Below, one piece after another: positions 47,052 through 58,472 of a stretch of 64,000 nt of DNA. The stretch lies in assembly GCA_029945375.1 (NCBI GenBank), contig JAQOTE010000017.1:1-64000 (forward strand), read 5' to 3'. The stretch comes from Agaricus subrufescens. Its lineage: Eukaryota > Basidiomycota > Agaricomycetes > Agaricales > Agaricaceae. The notes below the pieces were generated by a model that made no database searches, was not told the DNA's origin, and worked only from the letters and a program-made list of their open reading frames with translations. The position numbers were made by a program, and so were the translations under genes. Numbering within the stretch: the first letter of the stretch is position 1; every line of letters begins with the position of its first letter.

Positions 47052-48320
47052 TAGCATTGAGTTGAGCTCTAGAAGTGCCAGGAAAGTACCTTTCATCAAA
47101 TTCTGCCCTTTCTGAGATGATTGAATGCTTGGTGACTGGGTTATAGAACTTCCAGCCCTTGTAGCCAGTTGGATAGCCTATGAAAACACATTTTTCATAG
47201 TGAGGCTGAAGTGAATTGCATTTATCTTGCTGTATATGCACATAGGCAGTGCACCCCCATACTCAGAGGTGGGAGATGTTGGGCTTTCACTTATAGAATG
47301 CTTGGAAGGGAGTAGAACCAGGGAGAGATGACATAGGAAGCCTATTCCATACATGCACCATAGAGGAGATGCATTCACCCCAGAAACTGGGGGGCAATTT
47401 TGACTCAGAGAGCATGGCAGTGATCCTTTCACCCATAATTCTGTTAGCCCTTTCAGCTAGACCATTCTGCTGAGGCCTGTTGTGAGTAGAATGCCTCCTA
47501 TCAATGCCACACTGCTTTGTGAAGGCCAGGAAAGCTTTAGATATGTATTCACTGCCTTTATTGTCCTGTAGAGCGTGCATTTTGACTCCTAGTTGGTTTT
47601 CAGCCCAAGATTTATAGATTTTGAATGCTTCAAAGGCCTCAGACTTGCTTTTCAGCAGATATACAGCCTGGAAACATGTCGCATCATCTATAAACATGAT
47701 CCAGTACTTGTAGCCTGAGTGGAAAGCAATTGGCAGTGGTCCATGGAGGTCTGAGTGCACCAGCTTGAGTGGGGATCAATTATGGCTGGTAGAGGAGGGG
47801 AAAGGAAGTGAATGCATCTTGCCAGCAAGGCAGGGCTCACATATAGGGTCAGGGGATGCTTTAGAGTCAATCTTGAGGCCTGTAACAAGCTCCTTGTTCA
47901 CCATAGACCTCACATCAGCATAATTGTGGTGAATAAAGCAACGATGCCATAGGGAGAGGTCACAGGGAAGTGTAGAGACTGAAAATGCAGCCTCTGAGGT
48001 CAGAGTTGACCATCTAGCTCAGCAGAGTTGTTAGGGTGGATTGTAGCAGTGAAAAGTGTCATCCCCTTGCAGCAGAAGGCCATAGAACAAGCAGAAATGG
48101 TGATGATGAAATTCTTGTGCTGTGCAAGGTATAGACAAGACAGCAAGTTGCTCCAGAGAGCAGGAACATGCAAAACTCTAGTAAACTCGACCGCTCTAGC
48201 CACTTTTCCACTCAAAACTGGCTCAAAGACCACAGACCCCACCCCAGCAGAGTAAACAACTGAATTATCAGCTAAGTGGATGGGAATGTGATGGGGGGAG
48301 TAGGACTTGAACCAATGCTT

Positions 48321-48635
48321 TGTAAGTCTATACTAGGGTAGTGGAGTAAGAGAGATAGAAAGGTAGATGCGAATAGCTCACCTCAGTCACTCATAAGTCC
48401 AATGAGAACTGAGGTGTTGGTACATGATTTAGCTCTATATATATGTAGTTGTATGTGAGCATGGACTACGCATAGACAAATGTAAGTAAGAGGTTGAAAA
48501 TGAGTTGGGTGCTATAGTTGTCTCAATGTAATCTATGAGTCATGGGTCCAAGCAACATTGTGCATGGACATTCCTTGAGTGGCACGCATGCCACATGTCC
48601 TCCAGCACTTGACGAGTGCTTGTGTCATTCCAACA
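48321..48635 (-). repeat. 3' LTR of Copia C, 315 bp
   Basis: Leftward it starts TGTTGGAATGACAC at 48635 after the purine tract TTGAGGGGGAG, and ends ACTTACA at 48321. The sequence is unrelated to the 317-bp LTR family. Confidence 0.85.
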
Positions 48636-49952
48636 CTCCCCCTCAAGCTGAGGCGAGTCCCAATAAACTGGCAAAATGTTTCACCTTTGGGGATGGAAGT
48701 GCCTTAGTGAATATATCTGCTACCATGTCATTGGTAGGACAGTAGATGAGTCGGATTTGACCATCTTCTATGATCCATCGGATGAAGTGATAGTGTATGT
48801 TGATGTGTTTAGTGTGAGGGTGGTATTGGTGGTCTGATGTGAGTGCAATTGCAGACTGATTGTCAGAGAATAAAGTGGTAGTGTTGAGTTTGGTGGCAAA
48901 AACCTGCGAGATAAATAAATGAAGCCACAAGGCTTCTTTAGATGTGTAGACAGTGCCGACATACTCTGATTCAGTGGTGGACAGCATTACCAGCTCTTGC
49001 CTTTTGGTGCTCCAGGAAACAGTGCCCCCATTTATCATGAATGCATAGCCAGATGTGGATCAATGGTCCTCTGCCATGCTTCCATCTGTGTCAGTGAAGC
49101 CCTCAAGTTTATCGCCTAATCCGCCATAGGTGAGGCAATGGTCATGGCCACCTTTAAGATATTGGAAGACGCGTTTTACTGCTTCCCAATGTGCCTCCCC
49201 GGTGCCTTGGTGAAATGTGATAAGACCTGTATGGCATATGCAATATCCAGTTGCGTTCCCAATGCAGCATACATCAATTTCCCCACCACTTCTTGGTAAG
49301 GAACCTTGGCCATGCAGGCAATTTCAGTGGTGGACTTAGGCGAATGTTTGGATGTGAGTTGAATAGAGGGGTCCATGGGTATGCTGAGCGGCTTCAAATC
49401 TTTGAGCCCAAAAAGTCAAATAGAGGCATCAATGTAGGATTTTTGTGAGAGTGAAAGTGTACCCTTAGCCTGATCTTGCTTTATTTTGATTCCCAGTAGC
49501 CAATGGATTTCACTGAGATCTGTTATCTCAACATGCTCCTCTACTCCTCTTTTTACCCAGTCAATCAACTCCATTGTAGTTGAAACAATGGTACAGTCAT
49601 CAATGTGCACCAATATGATGATAAGGTCTGAGGCCTTGAATTTGTAGAATACTGCATTGTCAACATTGCATCATGAAAGCCCTAGGTTGTCAATTAATAT
49701 CTCACACAACTTTTGATACCATCGGTGGCCTGATTGCTGTAGGCCGTACAGTGTCTTTACTAATCGACATACTCAATTTGGATGGGCAGGGTCATGGAAT
49801 CTAGGGGGTTGTTTCATGTAAATGATTTTGTTCTTGGTGAGTTTTCCATTTAGGTAAGCCCCTTTTATGTCAATCTGATGGATTTCTAGATTTCTCACGG
49901 CTGCAATGGCAAGTACTATCTGGATTGAGGGAAGGTGTGCAACTGGCACATA

Positions 49953-51529
49953 CAGTGGGGGACAAAACTGTTCCAATGTTTGTACCTTTGCAAAGAATGC
50001 TATATACCATCACACATAAAATGTTTAAAATCTTGGGGATATTTATGAATATACCTTAGTATCTAAGCTACCATTGTGTGATGTTATGTGGCTGTACAGT
50101 TATTATTGGTTATTATATAATACTTTTAAGTCAGAGCATCATTGGAACAGTTTTGTCCCTGTACATTGAAAATACAGAATTGGCTACTTATTAAGGCAGA
50201 GGATACTATTTTCTGACTATCAAAGCTACAAATGGTAGATTTGGTATTGATGCCATCAATATCTGATCAAATGCTGCTGATATGATATCAGAATCCATCT
50301 ATATGCTGCTCTATAGATGTAATAATCTATTAGGTAGAAATTCATTAACTTTTACCTCACTATTGATATTTATTTACTGTATTTTGGAAAAACTCATATT
50401 AAGAGGCTGATTGAACTCAACAATATCTAATTTTAGGTAATCCATACTATTTTAAAGTTGATTTGCTACTATATTACATTTGTTAAGCTTGTACTTGATA
50501 TATTCTACCTATAATACTCTAGGATTGAAACATGTGAAAATTCCAAAATATATCTGAAAAGATTAACATTCAAGAATACTTCATGTTTAGTAGTTATTTG
50601 AGCTTGTGCCCATTCTATGCAATCTTACAGTACAATTTTTTTCATTTATACACACTAACACTTTTTACCCTCTGCTTGTAAAGCTCTTACACTTCCATCA
50701 GCATATTGTTTTCAGTTACATATGATTATAATCTATTATTCTCAATATTCTGAGCCTATTTGTATCTTGATTAGTCATCAGAAACAAGCCCTGGTGCACT
50801 TTTACAGATATTCTCTAGAGCCTACTATATATTTATGTAAATACAGGCTTGTGGAGGAAGGTCAAAGCTTTTGTTTGCTCTTTGATTGACTGTTACATAA
50901 GCCCTAACATTTATAGCATTAATTGGAACAATCAGCTTTCCAGCAAGTGGGTTGCTTGTGTGCAAAAAATAGATGAAAGTATATTTCTACCTAAGGATGA
51001 TCATATTTATGTCAGCAAATAAGTCTTTAAATGGCATAAATTACATAATCCAGTATATTATTGTACTTAGATAACTGTTTTAATATAAATTACATCACAA
51101 GCCTTGAAGACAATGTAATACTAAGCTAGAGATTAAAGATTTACTACTTAATAAAGTATCTAATCTTGAAAGTAGCATATAGATGGATTCTGATATCATA
51201 TCAGCAGGATTTGATCAGATATTGATGGCATCAATACCAAATCTACCATTTGTAGCTTTGATAGCCAGAAAATAGTATCCTCTGCCTTGATAAGTAGCCA
51301 ATTCTGTATTTTCAATGTACAGGGACAAAACCGTTCCAATGATGCTCTGACTTAAAAGTATTATATAATGACCAATAATAACTGTACAGCCACATAACAT
51401 CACACAATGGTAGCTTAGATACTAAGGTATATTCATAAATATCCTCAAGATTTTAAACATTTTATGTGTGATGGTATATAGCATTCTTTGCAAAGGTACA
51501 AAACATTGGAACAGTTTTGTCCCCCACTG
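49953..51529. mobile_element. Tc1/mariner-type MITE 2, 1.58 kb, composite structure
   Basis: Same terminal sequence as MITE 1, with TA at 49951-49952 and 51530-51531. Here both arms are complete 209-210-bp units, 49953-50161 and 51320-51529, each bounded by inverted CAGTGGGGGAC and CAGGGACAAAAC ends and by TA on the inside. They flank a core homologous to MITE 1 in reverse orientation. No ORF. It interrupts the RT of Copia C between FDT and PVAHLPS codons. Confidence 0.88.
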
Positions 51530-51993
51530 TATGTGTCAAAATAGTTGACACCAGGCACTTGCAAAAAAAGCCTTGTGCCACTTTTTTTTTTTGTATCAAT
51601 GGCACCTCTCAGTGGACCTTCTATTCAGGTAGCTATAAGGACATCCAGGTAGATAATCTGGGCACACTACAAGAATATGGCAGCCATGATGCATCACCAA
51701 AGAAAAGAAAAAAATTAAGCCCCTAACAACATGATTAACAGAAAAACATATCTGGCAGAAAGATCATTGCCTCGAGGAGAGATAAAAAACAAAACATAAA
51801 GGAAAAAGAAATGATAAGTCCAAAAGAAAAGCAAGTGAAGCAAGCTGTAGCTCAAACAAACACATATCACCTATGTTCAGACTTGGATACACCCCCAATT
51901 TTCAGATGAGACAGTTACCGATTGTGGACAAGATGGTGAGGGAAAGTGGTGGGTGCCGGCAGCACATGCTCCTGAAACAGGCAGTGAGACCTA

Positions 51994-53757
51994 CTACTTC
52001 TTTGATGGGAACTGGCACTTGAGCCAATCCTGATCAAAGCAATTGTTCCAGAATGGACACAAAGTGCCTATTGTGGAGTGTGCCAAATTCTTCTTCTTTG
52101 CTGCAGAGCAGTTGGTGCAGTGGCAGTTGTCTGGATTCCTCTTCATTGCTATGGATGCCTGAACATGCGAGTCAGCTGAGTGTGGACCTGTGCAGTGAGA
52201 ACAGCATATGCCCTTGGACTGGCATACATCAGTGTGGTGACCCCACCTCTGGCACTGAGTGCAGAGGGCAGAGCCGTGGATTTGGCAGTTGCACCTGCCA
52301 ATAAAGACATGCTTACCAATGAAGTCCTGGGCTGTGTGGCCTGAGATGGAGTCTGCAATGTCAACCCAGGCTATGCAAGTGTCAGACTTACATGATGTCT
52401 GCATGAAGCAGACAGCATGCTTGATGTGTGTAGATAAAGGTTTACCCACAGGCAAGTTGTGCATTGTGAGGGTGAAGGCCTTGCGCTGCACCTGGATCCA
52501 GGTGGCTGGGGGAGCCAGAATGAGTGGTATGTCCAAGATCTTGAGGTAGGATGTGGAGGTGGGAATTGCAGACTGGAGTGGTACAAGTCCATTGGGGTCA
52601 ACAAGGCAGTGTACATGCCTAAGCACGCATGCAGACTCAGGTTTAGAGAGTACCTGGGAAGTGGCAATGAAGATGCCAGAGGCCAAGTTGATGGAAGATT
52701 CTAGAATGACCTCGGACTTGAGGTTATCCTTGAGATGTTGGTTGCACTCCCAGAGAATATTGGGAGTGATATTAATAGCACGAATTTGAGATCCAGCCAG
52801 TGGATGGATGAGGACTCCATGGCACTTTGTGCCGTGGCTGGTGTGCTTGCCCTTGTGTGTGGGAGCGCACCTGGACACAGTGGGGGCAGAGGAGGGAGCT
52901 GGGGCCTTTGGAAGAGAGGGGACGGGGGCCGGCTTGGCCTTGAGAGAGCTCTTGGAGAGAGCTTGAACAGCTGCGGGCACAGCTGGGGCACACTTTCCAG
53001 AAGCAGCTTGCTTGGGTGTAGACCCAGGTGGCTGAATCCGGACTTTTTTCAGGACTGGGGTAGCTACCTCACCCTCGGTCATCAGGGACCAGGGGCAACT
53101 TGAGGGAATGACCGGGGTGGAAGGGGGGAAAAGGGGGGTGGTGGGCTTGACTGGGGAAGGGGGCAGCAGTCCAGCTTGGGCAATGAGCATGGCAAGTGTG
53201 ACCTCAAAGGAGGAATGGCCTGTCATGTTTTGAAACTTGACATTCTTGTGGGCGCTACTCCGCAAGATGATGAAAACAAGACGAAGAAGTTCACCAGCAT
53301 GGCCAATGAAGTTCTCATCAGGGGAGGTGGTTTGGACAATGTCAGCAGCTGTTGACAGCATGCTGGTGAGGTGATGCTTCTTTCCAGGCACCTTGGAGGG
53401 CAAGTAGAGAGAAGCAGTGTGGGATGTGGTGGAGAGCACTGGCAAATTGAGGAAATTCATCAAGTGCTCAGGTGTCATTCCCCTGCCCTGGCAAGAGGAC
53501 GAAGGGGTGGGGGTTACCAGGGTGGTGGGATGGGAGGGTCGTTGCAAGCAATGGCCTTTCCAAATTTTGCACACATCTTCTTAGCACGCATCATTGGCTT
53601 GGGTGGCAGGTTGTCCTGGGCCATTAAATGAGATGTGGACTCCTGTACCTCCGCAAGGATGCACTTGAAGTCCATATCAGAGATGGCAGGGACAGTATCT
53701 TTGAACCACTTGCCAGACATGTCCATAGCACTGCATTTATTGCTACTCATAGCTCTA
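51994..53757 (-). pseudogene. ORF1-like protein of retroposon copy 2, one frameshift
   Basis: N-terminal frame reads MSSNKCSAMDMSGKWFKDTV and ISDMDFKCILAEVQESTSHL to about 53545, where a shift leads into a long 500-codon frame (TPEHLMNFLNLPVLSTTSHT onward). Order of parts: disordered Pro/Ser/Lys region, KGKHTSHGTK, domain (LKSEVILESSINLASGIFIA), and the Cys/His region CTQCQRWGHHTDVC (CCHC) plus a second CSHCTGPHSADSH. The C-terminus is CPFWNNCFDQDWLKCQFPSK. The same last motif (CPFWxxCFDxxWL) ends copy 3. The piece at 62704 onward is the same subfamily. Confidence 0.8.
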
Positions 53758-53790
53758 GCACTGAGACTTCCAAAAGAGGAAGGTATTGGT
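53757..53790 (-). other. 5' hairpin of retroposon copy 2 (decayed)
   Basis: Inner stem CTTCC/GGAAG and loop TCTTTT are intact; the outer stem has changed (ACCAAT against AGTGCT). Confidence 0.7.
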
Positions 53791-55991
53791 TTGAGTTCAA
53801 GAAGTGATGAGCCTTGTGCCACTAGTTGAGCTTTGTAGTGGACAACATTTCTGGCCACATCCTTCTTTGCCTTAAATACCCATTTGCAGCCTACAATGTT
53901 TACCCCTTTGGGTGCTTCTGTGAGTTCCCACATACCCGCTCCCTTCAAGGTTGATAATTCTTCTTCAATTGCCCCCTTCCACAACAACCAATCAGATCTC
54001 CTCATTGCATCCTTCAAACTGGTAGGTTCTAATGCCTCCATTTCTTCTACTTCTGATGCAAATGCCCAGACCTCTTCCCATTCAGTCATTTTAGCAAGCA
54101 TCATGTCTCTCTCTTCTAGGATATCCTTTATTTTCTGGCTCAGTGCTTGGACGTGTTGGGGGCAATCAGGGATGGCAATTGATGATGGGTGAAATTTGGG
54201 TTTCATGTCTTCAGGTTTCACATCTGGAGGACAGTCTGGTGTGGGGTTGGTTTTGGTGGGGGACGGCTCTGGTTTTTCGGGGTTGACTTTTGGGTCTGAG
54301 GTAGGTTCCTTGTCACTGTCAGTCTTGTCAATCAGAAATGATGTGTCTTGCTCCCCCTCAAGACTGGAGTGACCATTTTTGGCGAAACAAAAGTTCTGTT
54401 CTACCTTGACACTGCCAGAGTTGACAAACCAGATGCGTGAGCCATTACTCTCAGCATCATATCCTAACCATCGGCCCTTCTCTGCTTGACCACCCAACTT
54501 GTCCCCTTTGGGATTGTGCACCCAAACTTCTGTTCCCCACTCATGCAAGCCGTTTAAATCTGGTTTCCTTCCATACACAACCTCATACAGTGTCTTTCCC
54601 TCCACAGCCTTGGTCCTGGTTTGGTTTATTAACCATACAACATGCGAGACAGTGTTGGCCCACAAGTACTTGGGCAAATGTTTTGTGGCATGGAAGATAG
54701 TGTGGCCATGTTCAACAATAGTTCTGTTGCATTGCTCTGCCACACCATTATGTTGAGGGGTGTCATGTATGGTAAGTTTGGCTTCTGTTCCTTGAGTCTT
54801 CAGGTGCTGTTTGAATTTGGCAGATGTATATTCCCCTCCTCGATCAGAATGAAGTGTTTTGATATGGGCACACAGCTGGGTCTCACACCAGCTTTCAAAG
54901 TTTCTGTATGCCTGGAATACGTCTGATTTCTTTTCAAGGAAGGAGATGTGAGTCTACTAAGAGTGATCATTGGTGAATGTGACATAGTAGTGCCAGTCTT
55001 TTCTCGTGGCAACTTTTGCTGGTCCCCAGACATCTGAGTGGACCTCCTGTCTGAATTCCTTAGCTCATTCCCCACTCCATTCCTTGGCTATAGGTAAGTG
55101 AGTAGCTTTTGCGAAAGCACATGACTCGCAGAAAAGATCAACATCCATTCTCCCTTCCAGCTTAATGCCTGTCACCATCCCATCATTTACAAGTTTTCAA
55201 GCAGCAGTGGGTGCAATGTGTCCAAGGCAGTGGTGTAGCATATCCAAGGTGAGTATGTTGCCCATGGTGTTCACCTCAGCCGCATTTTCATGTATCAACT
55301 TGTATAGGCTGTTCTTGTTTCTTGGTATCTCTGCCACCTGCATTGAGTCTTTGTCTTGGATGATACATTTCCCATTTGAGAATGTAGTGACAAAGCCTGC
55401 CTCATTGAGTCGCCCAACAGATACGAGTGTATATCCAACGTTGGGTGCATACAAGACTTCAGTCAGTCTTAGCTGTGATGTATTAATGCTGTTTGGTAGG
55501 TCAAGAATGACCTCCCCTTTGCCTAGTGCACAGAATGTTTCTTTGTTTGCAGCTCAGATTGGGTGGGGTAAGATATTTTCAAAGGTGATGAAGGCATCTT
55601 GGTAGGGAGTAATGTGTCTGGAGGCTCCTAAGTCAAAAAGTTCGATATGCACACTTGAGGTGGGTCCATCCTGAACATGTGTTATGTGATCTCCGGCTTC
55701 AACAATTGTTGCATAGGCCTCTACCAACTCCCCCTCAAACTTGTGATCTTTGCTCAAGAACTCCTCTAGTTTGGCAACCTCCATATTTATTGATCCAGGG
55801 ATTTCCTTCACAGTGAAAGCAGCATTGTCATCATTGATGGCATTTGCACTTGCCTTTGTTTTATCATTTCTGGTAGACTTCTCATCCTCCTTCTTTTTAG
55901 GACAGTCCTTTTTTAGGTGGGGGCCTCCACACTTCCAACATGGTCCAACATTCCCCTTTTTCTTCTTCCCCTTATCTTTGGGTTCAAACAC

Positions 55992-56410
55992 GAGTAGCTA
56001 GCACTTTTTATCATTATTATTGGGTGTATCCAATGATAGCAACTTCATTATTCCCAACAACCTTTCATATCATAACTTCCCAATGACTCTACCCATAGAA
56101 TCTTCATTCATTATGTATCCTTCCCATGGATTTCTTCATTCATTAGATCAAGAAGCGGTGTGAATCTCTTTGTATTGCTGTTACAGCTTCTTATACTTGT
56201 CCACAGATTAACTGTGCTAATACTAGCTCATTTCTTATCCGATCCGCTCAATACTAGTGTTGTTAGGATCGCCACTGCGAACTCTACGTTCTCGTTCCAA
56301 CAGGCCATAGAGTGAGCAGAAATCATGATAATGAAATTCTTGTTAGGACGGAAAAGTGACCACACCAGGGTTTGAACCTGGGACCACCCCAATTGCACCA
56401 GGGAGCTCTA
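55992..56410. other. Junction zone: LTR remnant, Copia fragment and truncated tRNA-bearing element
   Basis: Anonymous sequence to about 56162, then the 3' part of a 317-type LTR (about 56163-56307, ending TTCCAACA). Next comes a short Copia fragment (56308-56340, matching 48078-48115), then 70 bp of the tRNA-bearing element (56341-56410) read from its TGTTAGGACGG end. The tRNA portion (about 54 nt) is identical to that at 44520-44573. The element is cut where the Copia A LTR begins. Confidence 0.72.
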
Positions 56411-56727
56411 TGTTAGAATGCCCCAAGCATTCAGTTATTAGAGTGACTGGTTAATTTGTTTTGTGTATATCTCGACTTAGAGTACAGCGGACGCTTCCGC
56501 TCATGTGATAGATTAGTCAGCGCATGTTGAACTTGCCTGTGGACGACTTAGAAGTCTTTAGCTTCTTATACTTGTCCACAGGTGAGCAATCTCTTTGTAT
56601 TGTTGTTATAGCTTCTTATACTTGTCCACAGATTAACTGTGCTAATACTAGCTCATTTCTTATCCGATCCGCTTGATACTAGCGTCGTTAGAACCGCCAC
56701 TGCGAACTCTACATTCTCGTTCCAACA
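56411..56727 (+). repeat. 5' LTR of Copia A, 317 bp
   Basis: TGTTAGAATGCC...TTCCAACA. It retains CpGs (for example ATCCGATCCGC) that are TpG/CpA in the copies at 40.0 and 40.8 kb. The primer-binding region follows at GGTTATGGGCCCC. Confidence 0.93.
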
Positions 56728-58406
56728 GGTTATGGGCCCCGGCTTCTAACGACCTACAAATTGATTTTTCATTCTTCAACCATCTTCAACTCAACTCCTA
56801 CTCTCTCCCTTCCCTCCTCCCTCAAACTATTTCGCTTCTCCTGCCCTCATTTTTGCTCATATGGCTTCGGGTTCGCCAGCATTCGTTAAGCTCAACGGGG
56901 AGAACTATGCCACGTGGTCCGGCGAGATGGAGGCCTGGCTACGAGCCTCTGGCCTATGGAGACTTGTTTCAGGCAAGCAAAGTGCTCCTTCCATTCCCTC
57001 TTCCCCTACTCCCCAGGATTTTGCTTCCCAGTCACTCTGGGAGGATAAACTCGACAAGGCAGCTGGCTGGCTGTATCTAATGGTTGAAGAAGACCAAAGG
57101 GTGCATTTTGCAGGCATCCAGGACGATCCAATCAAGATGTGGGCTGCTCTGGAGGCTGTACATTGTCAGAAGAAGGCTGGAATGCGATTCAATGCCTATG
57201 ATGAGCTGTTCAGCATCCGTAAACTCGAAGAGGAGTCCCTCCAGTCACTTATAAACCGTGTAGAGGGCTGCAAACGTCGTCTGAAGGAGCTCAGACTGGA
57301 GAAATTCACTTTAGACCAGCTGGATGATGAGCTGGCCTCTATGGCACTCATTAGGGCGCTCCCAGACGAGTTTTCGGCCTTTACATCGTCTCTCCTGCTC
57401 ATGGACAAGCTGGACAAGACCACAATCCACCAGGCCTTCGTTACAGAGGATATCCAGCGAAGGAAACGTGCTCAGGACGCCTTGGGAGGCTCCCAGGCCC
57501 TAGCAGCGCGTTCTGGCTTCAAAAACGCGTCGGAGACCTGCGATTTCTGTGGGAGGACCGGTCACAAGGTGGCTAACTGCTGGACGTTCGAAAAAGCGAA
57601 GAAACGCGCTCAGGAGGACGCTCAGAAGCCCAGAACTCGAGGAAACAAGGCCAACAAGGCCCAGGACAGCTCCAATGACTCCCCCACTGCTTCTGGAAGC
57701 TCTAGCTCGACTCCTGGTGCCGAAAAAGCGCAGAGAGTGCAAGGATTTGCTGGAAATGCAAGTGCTCCCTCCCCTACCTCTTCCCCTTTGCTCTCTGCCC
57801 CTCTGCAGCTCGATGCTGACTTCCACTGGCTTGCAGATACAGGGGCCACTTCTCATATGACCCCCCACAAGCATTGGTTCAAATCCTACTCCCCCCATTG
57901 CATTCCCATTCGCTTAGCTGATAATTCAGTTGTCTACTCTGCTGGGGTGGGGTCTGTGGTCTTTGAGCCAGTTTTGAGCAGAAAGGTGGCTAGAGCGGTC
58001 AAGTTTACTAGGGTTTTACATGTTTCTGCACTCCGCAGTAATCTGCTGTCTTGTCTATACCTTGCACAGCACAAGAATTTCATTATCACGATTTCTGTTT
58101 GTTCTATGGCCTTCTGCTGCAAGGGAACAACGCTTTTCACGGCCACCATCCATCCCAACACCTCTGCTGAGCTAGATGGCTCAACTTTGACCTCAGAGGC
58201 CGCTTTTTCAGTCTCTACACTCCCCTGTGACCTCTCCCTATGGCATCGTCGCTTTATTCACCACAATTATGCTGATGTGAGGTCTATGGTGAACAAGGAG
58301 CTTGTTACAGGCCTTAAAATCGACTCTAAAGCATCCCCAGACCCCATATGTGAACCCTGCCTTGCTGGGAAGATGCATTCGCTTCCTATTCCTTCCTTGA
58401 CCTCTT

Positions 58407-58440
58407 ACCACTACCTTCCTCTTTTGGAAGCCTCAGTGGT
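58407..58440 (+). other. 5' hairpin of retroposon copy 3
   Basis: ACCACT and AGTGGT pair as outer stem, CTTCC and GGAAG as inner stem, with loop TCTTTT. Starts 19 nt after the insertion point. Confidence 0.8.
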
Positions 58441-58472
58441 TTAGTTGTAATAGTAGGGAGTACATCTTATTC

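Larger units (their letters stand above)
40839..48320 (-). mobile_element. Copia B: composite Copia element interrupted by three insertions
   Basis: Pieces in order, leftward: 48320-47054 (protease end, pre-integrase and integrase; HSGYKYWIMFIDDATCFQAVY, QQNGLAERANRIMGERITAM), 45632-44588 (integrase tail and first half of RT; VFRLQKSLYGLKQAARQWSK), 44340-44112 (RT middle), and 41926-41156 (RT end and RNase H), then the LTR. Inserted are the MITE at 45633-47051, the tRNA-bearing element at 44341-44589 and the retroposon at 41927-44100. The 5' part (LTR, gag) is missing; at 48320 it adjoins the LTR of Copia C, which appears to have inserted into the HKHWF codons. Many stops and frameshifts; CpG-poor. 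Confidence 0.85.
51583..53809 (-). mobile_element. ORF1-only retroposon, copy 2 (2.23 kb), inserted in Copia C
   Basis: Perfect 14-bp target duplication AGCCTTGTGCCACT at 51569-51582 and 53810-53823. Leftward: 19 nt, hairpin (53790-53757, partly decayed), ORF1, 3' trailer ending GGTGCCATTGATAC, then about 10 A. CpG-poor. It belongs to a different subfamily from copies 1 and 3 by protein sequence, but shares both ends. Confidence 0.9.
48321..55991 (-). mobile_element. Copia C: second Copia family, interrupted by a MITE and a retroposon
   Basis: Leftward order: gag zinc knuckle CWKCGGPHLKKDC (about 55940), protease region FDLGASRHITPY (55625), pre-integrase, integrase (HNGVAEQCNRTIVEHGHTIF near 54740), RT start (GCKWVFKAKKDVARNVVHYK) to 53824; 51568-51532 (a 37-bp RT piece); 49950-48643 (RT end and RNase H, with QLDIAYAIQVLSHFTKAPGR and LSTTESEYVGTVYTSKEALW); LTR. 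The protease motif has Leu where active enzymes have Ser or Thr (D-S/T-G), consistent with a C-to-T change. The 5' LTR and gag N-terminus are absent. Stops are scattered. The insertion split Copia B. Confidence 0.85.

Noticed and set aside
56341..56410. Second complete tRNA gene
   Set aside because: Only about 54 nt of the cloverleaf remain; the acceptor 5' strand and most of the D arm are cut by the Copia A LTR.
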